Notes under the pieces: model-generated
Seen by the model: only the letters and a program-made list of their open reading frames with translations
Told to the model about the DNA's origin: nothing
Databases searched by the model: none
From: Tritrichomonas foetus
Taxonomy: Eukaryota > Parabasalia > Tritrichomonadida > Tritrichomonadidae
Length of the DNA stretch: 21,840 bases
Reading direction: 5' to 3'
Assembly (NCBI GenBank): GCA_001839685.1
Contig: MLAK01000997.1
Location: forward strand, 1-21,840
Shown: positions 17,879 to 21,840 of the stretch, piece by piece
How the letters are laid out: each line of letters starts with the position of its first letter
Numbering within the stretch: position 1 is the first letter of the stretch
Program-made: the position numbers and the translations under genes

Positions 17879-18232
17879 AGAAATTAATATGTAAACATTA
17901 CTATTTTTTACAGGATAGTTTTTTTTTTTTTTTTTTCTTTTTTTTTTAATTTTTATCTTTTATCCTGAGATAAATTTATTTTTCACTTTTGACAAAAAAT
18001 TCAAACGCAAATATNTTTTTTTTTTTTTTTTTCCTCCTATCATATGATGAGCCATATTAACAAGTTATCAATAATATGCATTTTGGTTTCTGCAGTTTCT
18101 TCAAAAAAGCTGGCTCCTTAAAAAAATCGAAATTGGTACAAAAAAGAATAAAAAATAAAAAGAGAAGAATATTGAAATATATTTTTATTATATATAATAG
18201 TTATTTATAAAAAGACAACATTTTTTTTTTTT
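17879..18232. other. Convergent 3' spacer with long T-tracts
   Basis: It lies between the ends of two converging genes. It holds T-runs at 17919-17947 (one interrupting C) and 18016-18032, the latter preceded by an N at 18015, so the assembled lengths are uncertain. A further T-run directly follows the RRM gene stop. No gene is recognised. Confidence 0.6.
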
Positions 18233-19528
18233 TTATCTCCTCCTTTTTGAGTCTCTCTTTCCTTTCGAACGTCGTCGTGGTTGTGGCGTTGGTGATCTTG
18301 AGTAGTAAGATGAGTAGTCAGAATAAGAGTAATAGTCAGAGTAATCCGAATAGTAGTCAGAATACGAATAATCAGAATAATAATCGGAATAGTAATCAGA
18401 ATAATCATCGGAGTAGTAATCCGAATATGTATAGTCTGAATATTCATAATCAGATGAAAAAGCACGAGTGGGTTTCTTTCTTGGCACTTTTCTATCAATT
18501 TTTTGTGATTGACCTTCGGCCTCGCCTTCAAATTCATCATTTTCGAATGCTGGATTTGTATCTGGTTGAATTCCATTGTTTTGCTGTGTGAAACCCTGCT
18601 GTTGTTGAGTAGGGAGGGTTGATATGTTTGATCTTTCATTATGTTGTGGCTGAATCTGTCGAAAACTCTGGAAAATATTTACTTTCTCATCATTTAAGTC
18701 TGGCTGGTTTGTTGTGACTTGAGTATTGAATAAACTTGTCGATTCTTGCCTGCCACGTTCTTCTTTTTGTGGTCTTGAGTGGCTAGAATGCCTTGAATAT
18801 TTTGATGACTTTGAAGAAGATTTTGAAGAATTTGATTTCGAAGAATTTGATTTTGATGAGGATTTCGAAGAAGGTGATTTTGATGAAGATTTATGTGAAT
18901 GTTTGTCATGCTTGGTTTCTTTTTTATTGTGCTTTCTGCTAGAATGAGATGATTGCTTTGATAATGGAGATTTGTGGTGATGATTTTTATCATCATTTCT
19001 TCTTCTATCATCAGGAATTTCATCTTGGTCAGAAGAATATGAATTTTGCTCACTTTGCGGAAACTGTTGAGGCATTTCCTGCATTTGAATTTGTTGCATT
19101 TGCTGTTGTTGTTGTTGTTGTTCAGAATCATCAGAATCATTTTCGTTGGATGCATCGTTAAAATCATCATCATATTTCTTGGTTTGCTTTCTTTGATGTC
19201 TTTCGTCTTCTTCTTGTCTCTTCCGTTTAATAAGCAAGTCGTGCTCCATTTGTTTCGTGACCATTCTGTCATGTAATCGCTTTTTATTGAATTCGACATG
19301 AATCTTCTTTCCGTCCAAGAGGGAATCTTCAAGCTGGGCGACTGCGTAAGCAGCATCTTGTGTCTTCTCGAAAACGACGAAACCAAAGCCTTTCGACTTT
19401 CCTGAGTCGTCCCTGACGATTTCGACTGATTCGACTTTGCCGCAGCGTTCAAAATGAAATCTAAGATCGGGCTCGAGAGTTCTGTAATTCAATAGACCAA
19501 CGAAAACGCATTTAGAAAGATGTCTCAT
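18233..19528 (-). CDS. RRM protein with RS-like, polyQ and Tyr-Ser-Asp-rich tail
   Basis: 431 residues. One RNA-recognition motif fills residues 6-82, with RNP2 VFVGLL (8-13) and RNP1 KGFGFVVF (46-53); the aromatic residues for RNA stacking are present in RNP1. A basic/acidic helix follows (83-120). The rest is low complexity: a Gln/Met stretch (about 136-160), a Lys/Ser/His-rich RS-like part (about 185-265), a Gln/Asn part, then 53 residues built mainly of Tyr, Ser and Asp (358-410). It ends in a very basic tail with SRSPTPQPRRR. The architecture suits a nuclear pre-mRNA-binding or splicing factor that forms condensates, but no exact orthologue is recognised. A TCA at 19531-19533 lies just before the ATG at 19528. 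The stop is followed by a T-tract (A-tract in the mRNA). Confidence 0.8.
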   Translation of the reverse strand: MRHLSKCVFVGLLNYRTLEPDLRFHFERCGKVESVEIVRDDSGKSKGFGFVVFEKTQDAAYAVAQLEDSLLDGKKIHVEFNKKRLHDRMVTKQMEHDLLIKRKRQEEDERHQRKQTKKYDDDFNDASNENDSDDSEQQQQQQQMQQIQMQEMPQQFPQSEQNSYSSDQDEIPDDRRRNDDKNHHHKSPLSKQSSHSSRKHNKKETKHDKHSHKSSSKSPSSKSSSKSNSSKSNSSKSSSKSSKYSRHSSHSRPQKEERGRQESTSLFNTQVTTNQPDLNDEKVNIFQSFRQIQPQHNERSNISTLPTQQQQGFTQQNNGIQPDTNPAFENDEFEGEAEGQSQKIDRKVPRKKPTRAFSSDYEYSDYTYSDYYSDDYSDYYSDYYSDYSYSDYYSDYSDYYSYSDYSSYYSRSPTPQPRRRSKGKRDSKRRR

Positions 19529-19689
19529 GATGAATTTGCTTTAATCGAAGATTTGATGATGGCAAAATATTTAACAAGATGAGAAGGAAAAGTGACAAAT
19601 TATTTGGTCTCAGATTATTCTATTTCTGCGTATAAATGGCCACATAACTCATTTTTGTGAATTCACTCCATTTGATGTGATTAAAGCGC

Positions 19690-19764
19690 GACCAGTTTTA
19701 CCGTGAACACTTTACGTTAATTTGACTTTTCATTTGACCTGAAATGTTCAAAGTGAAACCGGTC
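19690..19764. repeat. Imperfect 19-bp inverted repeat upstream of the RRM gene
   Basis: GACCAGTTTTACCGTGAAC (19690-19708) and the reverse complement of 19746-19764 match at 15 of 19 positions, around a 37-base centre. The arms are richer in GC than their surroundings. It lies about 160-240 bases before the RRM start codon. The mismatches are not G:U-type overall, so a DNA-level role (paired binding sites) or chance is as likely as an RNA fold. Confidence 0.35.
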
Positions 19765-19860
19765 TTACTTTAGATGAAAAGATGGTGAGTTTTATATCTA
19801 TATATAAAATACCCTGACGAGAAAATACTTTCTCTCCATAATAAACCGACAAATTGAATG

Positions 19861-19893
19861 TTTTGTTGATTTTTATTGATAAGATCAACAAAA
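19861..19893. repeat. 10-bp perfect hairpin
   Basis: TTTTGTTGAT (19861-19870) pairs perfectly with ATCAACAAAA (19884-19893) around a 13-base loop. The short AT-rich stem makes chance occurrence possible. Confidence 0.4.
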
Positions 19894-20432
19894 GCCTGGA
19901 GTATCAATATGATCATTTTTCTCTTCACAAGAAGCGACTTGGATGTTTTATTTGTTTAATTGAAGAATCTAAAAAGTCGGTATTTTATTAGGATTTGTGA
20001 ATTGTAAGATGAAAAAAAGGCAAGTGTTTAAATATAAAAACAAAATTTTATTCGACATCTTACATTATTCAATCTATTTATCAGGGAAAGATTCACCATC
20101 GAATTCTTTTCCTCCAAATGAGCTCACAAATTCTCAATTCAAAACAAACATTTTCTCGTCTTTATTTTCACTTTCACTTTTTGTGCTCACCTAATTATTT
20201 TTACACGCCTTTAGATGAAAATAATCTAAGATTTTATTATTATGGCTATTGAAAAAGAACAGCTAATAATTGTAATGAGAAAGCTATTTGAGATTTTTTT
20301 CTTGTTTTCACCATGAAAATGCAAAATGAATATTTTAAACCATTTTTTACTTGATAAATTTTGGTTATTCGTTTCTCCATCATATCAGTGAAAAAAAAAA
20401 AAAATTAAAAATATTCTCCACTTTCGATTTAT

Positions 20433-21182
20433 TCAAATATTTCCGTTTGGAAAGATCACCTCGTACTTCTGTGCTTGATTAGTCCAAAGAATCGGATCAG
20501 ATGTTTCAATTTCCACATATTCAGCATCATCAGCGAATTCGTTACTTGAGCTGATAATTGTGTGCATGCTTAAGCCGAAGTCGCAGTTCCACCTCAGTCC
20601 GCTTGTTTTCACGTGCTTGACGGGAATTCCTGCCGGAAGTAGCCCGCATGTTTTCCTCGTCCATACGTTTGGCCGAATGACGCCTTTGTCACCTGGAAAG
20701 ATCCAAGTTGAGAAATTATCATCATCAAGATAAAAAATTCTCAATTTTTGATAAATGATACCCGCCTTTAACGCGGCCAGTGTGTGGTCTAAACGGCCGC
20801 CATAGGCACCAAGCACAATTACCGGGTTTTCAGTATTTCCATATCTCGAAATCACAGAAAGCGATTTTTCAATGTCATTGAAATCCTGGTCATGAATTTC
20901 AATGAATTCACATCCTTTTTCTGAAACGCTTTGTCGAACTGATTGATTTACGCTATCAAAATCGCCAACAACATAATTTGGCGGGGTGTAGTCGTTCACG
21001 CCTTTCTCTGCAAAATAGTTGAGCACTCTGTTAATTCCGCCATCTGCGCAAACGCGAGAATCTGCTTTGCTCCATACATATTCGAAAAATCGTGGAAGTT
21101 TATAATTTAAGACGAGAAGAGTGAAGTGAATGTCGGGATCCTCCATTGGATGGCGAATCATCTCTTTCACAGTTTTACTCAT
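20433..21182 (-). CDS. Thiamin pyrophosphokinase
   Basis: 249 residues, close to the 243 of human TPK1. It transfers pyrophosphate from ATP to thiamin, giving thiamin pyrophosphate. The N-terminal catalytic fold shows ADGG (46-49), GDFDS (73-77), the DQDFNDIEKSL block (98-108) that contributes metal-binding Asp residues, and GAYGGRLDH (125-133). The C-terminal thiamin-binding domain shows TSGLRWNC (193-200) and SSSNE (211-215), both signature elements. All catalytic motifs are intact. In an anaerobic trichomonad the product would serve pyruvate:ferredoxin oxidoreductase and other TPP enzymes, which suggests salvage of thiamin (inference). The ATG at 21182 is the first in frame, with a TCA at 21193-21195, 11 bases upstream. 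It is probably cytosolic; no targeting sequence is evident. Confidence 0.93.
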   Translation of the reverse strand: MSKTVKEMIRHPMEDPDIHFTLLVLNYKLPRFFEYVWSKADSRVCADGGINRVLNYFAEKGVNDYTPPNYVVGDFDSVNQSVRQSVSEKGCEFIEIHDQDFNDIEKSLSVISRYGNTENPVIVLGAYGGRLDHTLAALKAGIIYQKLRIFYLDDDNFSTWIFPGDKGVIRPNVWTRKTCGLLPAGIPVKHVKTSGLRWNCDFGLSMHTIISSSNEFADDAEYVEIETSDPILWTNQAQKYEVIFPNGNI

Positions 21183-21840
21183 TGATAGAGTTTGAGCTTT
21201 TATGTGAAACGATTATTTTGCATTCAATTATCAGAAATTCATTTATCAGTATTTCAAAATTGGCTTTATTTCTTGAATAATCTATAGAAATACATTTCTA
21301 TAAACTTCGATAATTTTAAAGTCAAAATTTGAAATTATATTCGAAAATATTGTTCATTTTTATTGAGTATTTCTCAAGATAAATTCGATTGAATCAAATG
21401 TCATAATCATTTTTATCTTTCTTTTTTGAATGATATCAAAATGTGATGCGAATTGAATTTTTGAATCCTACATATACCAACGTGTATACAAAAAGTTATA
21501 TCAGCGTTTGAATACATTATTTCATGATTAATTTCAAATTCGTTGTGGTAATAATATCATATATATATGAGTCCCCGTATGGCACCGAGTTCATGGGAAC
21601 GGTGATTTGATCAAAAATACANCANCTAAAGAAAATCAGGNATTATTCAAATTTAAGCCAAAACACAAGGACGGAATAAGTGGGTTTAAGCATAATCAAC
21701 TAATGAAAAACACAAGGACGGAAATCAATTTTAAAATGTACTGATGTGTTACGTGAGAAAATGAATGATTCTAGTTTATGGGTTAGGGAACGGTGAAAAG
21801 GTATGAAATCATGAAGGATGTAATATATGATATAATAAAT
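21183..21840. other. Upstream spacer ending in short repeats and N bases
   Basis: 21183-21560 is AT-rich spacer upstream of the kinase gene with nothing recognised. From about 21570 composition changes. The 16-mer AAACACAAGGACGGAA occurs at 21661-21676 and again at 21708-21723. GGGAACGGTGA occurs at 21595-21605 and at 21786-21796. A small hairpin (CACC..GTTC / GAACGGTG) spans 21583-21604. N bases at 21621, 21624 and 21641 suggest collapsed or polymorphic repeat copies. It may be the edge of a repeated element that continues past the window. Confidence 0.5.

Larger units (their letters stand above)
19529..20432. other. Spacer between the RRM and thiamin pyrophosphokinase genes
   Basis: About 900 bp of mostly AT-rich DNA. 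It holds an imperfect inverted repeat at 19690-19764 and a hairpin at 19861-19893, annotated below. One open frame of 65 codons (19997-20194) has no recognisable motif and is not called. An A-run of 14 bases lies at 20391-20404. Confidence 0.4.

Noticed and set aside
17919..18032. T-tracts as RNA polymerase III terminators
   Set aside because: They lie between converging protein genes with no internal promoter boxes upstream, and one is next to an N, so length is uncertain.
18247..19452. Several long open frames overlapping the RRM gene on both strands
   Set aside because: They arise from the low-complexity Ser/Asp/Tyr and Lys/Ser codons of the real gene read in other frames; none has a domain.
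19997..20194. 65-codon open frame in the spacer upstream of the kinase gene's 3' end
   Set aside because: No motif or homology recognised and composition as expected of AT-rich spacer.
1..21840. tRNA genes, spliceosomal introns and CRISPR arrays
   Set aside because: No tRNA T-loop with matching stems, no trichomonad-type intron end (ACTAACACACAG) and no spacer-repeat array were found by eye; a covariance-model scan would be needed to exclude tRNAs and snRNAs fully.

Overview
The window looks like nuclear DNA of a trichomonad (Parabasalia), most likely a Tritrichomonas-type species. The reasons are: very AT-rich spacers, compact single-exon genes with no intron signals seen, a TCA trinucleotide (core of the trichomonad Initiator, TCA+1Y(T/A) in T. 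vaginalis) a few bases before nearly every start codon, a decayed receptor-type PAS plus nucleotide cyclase gene of the kind trichomonads hold in large families, and a DDE transposon. The genus is inferred, not proven. A few N bases show this is draft assembly.

Layout, left to right. (1) 1-413: spacer with a strong RNA-type hairpin. (2) 414-1082 (+): a small BET-like protein, bromodomain plus ET domain. (3) 1625-3310 (-): an M18 aspartyl-aminopeptidase homologue that has lost its metal ligands. (4) 4369-7461 (+): a 1030-residue FAM184-type coiled-coil protein. (5) 8002-8772 (+): an unknown coiled-coil/Asn-rich protein. (6) 9326-9559: a minisatellite of 13 exact 18-bp units. (7) 9619-10188 (-): an ankyrin protein resembling gankyrin/Nas6. 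(8) 10571-11482 (-): a PP2A-clade protein phosphatase. (9) 12346-14412: an intact pogo/DDE_1-type transposon with unusually long (about 336 bp) and nearly identical inverted repeats, flanked by TA. (10) About 12103-12345 and 14415-15239: decayed PAS-cyclase coding sequence, apparently the target into which the transposon jumped. (11) 15596-17878 (+): an ER Hsp70 of the GRP170/Lhs1 type. (12) 18233-19528 (-): an RRM protein with RS-like and Tyr-Ser-Asp-rich tails. (13) 20433-21182 (-): thiamin pyrophosphokinase. (14) 21183-21840: spacer ending in short direct repeats with N bases.

The genes are housekeeping or regulatory functions with no sign of an operon or a shared pathway: chromatin reading, proteasome assembly, phosphorylation control, ER folding, RNA processing and cofactor synthesis. 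Thiamin pyrophosphate would serve enzymes such as pyruvate:ferredoxin oxidoreductase. The unusual items are the M18 pseudo-peptidase, the miniature BET protein, the long-TIR transposon sitting in a cyclase relic, and the strand-specific hairpin at the left edge.
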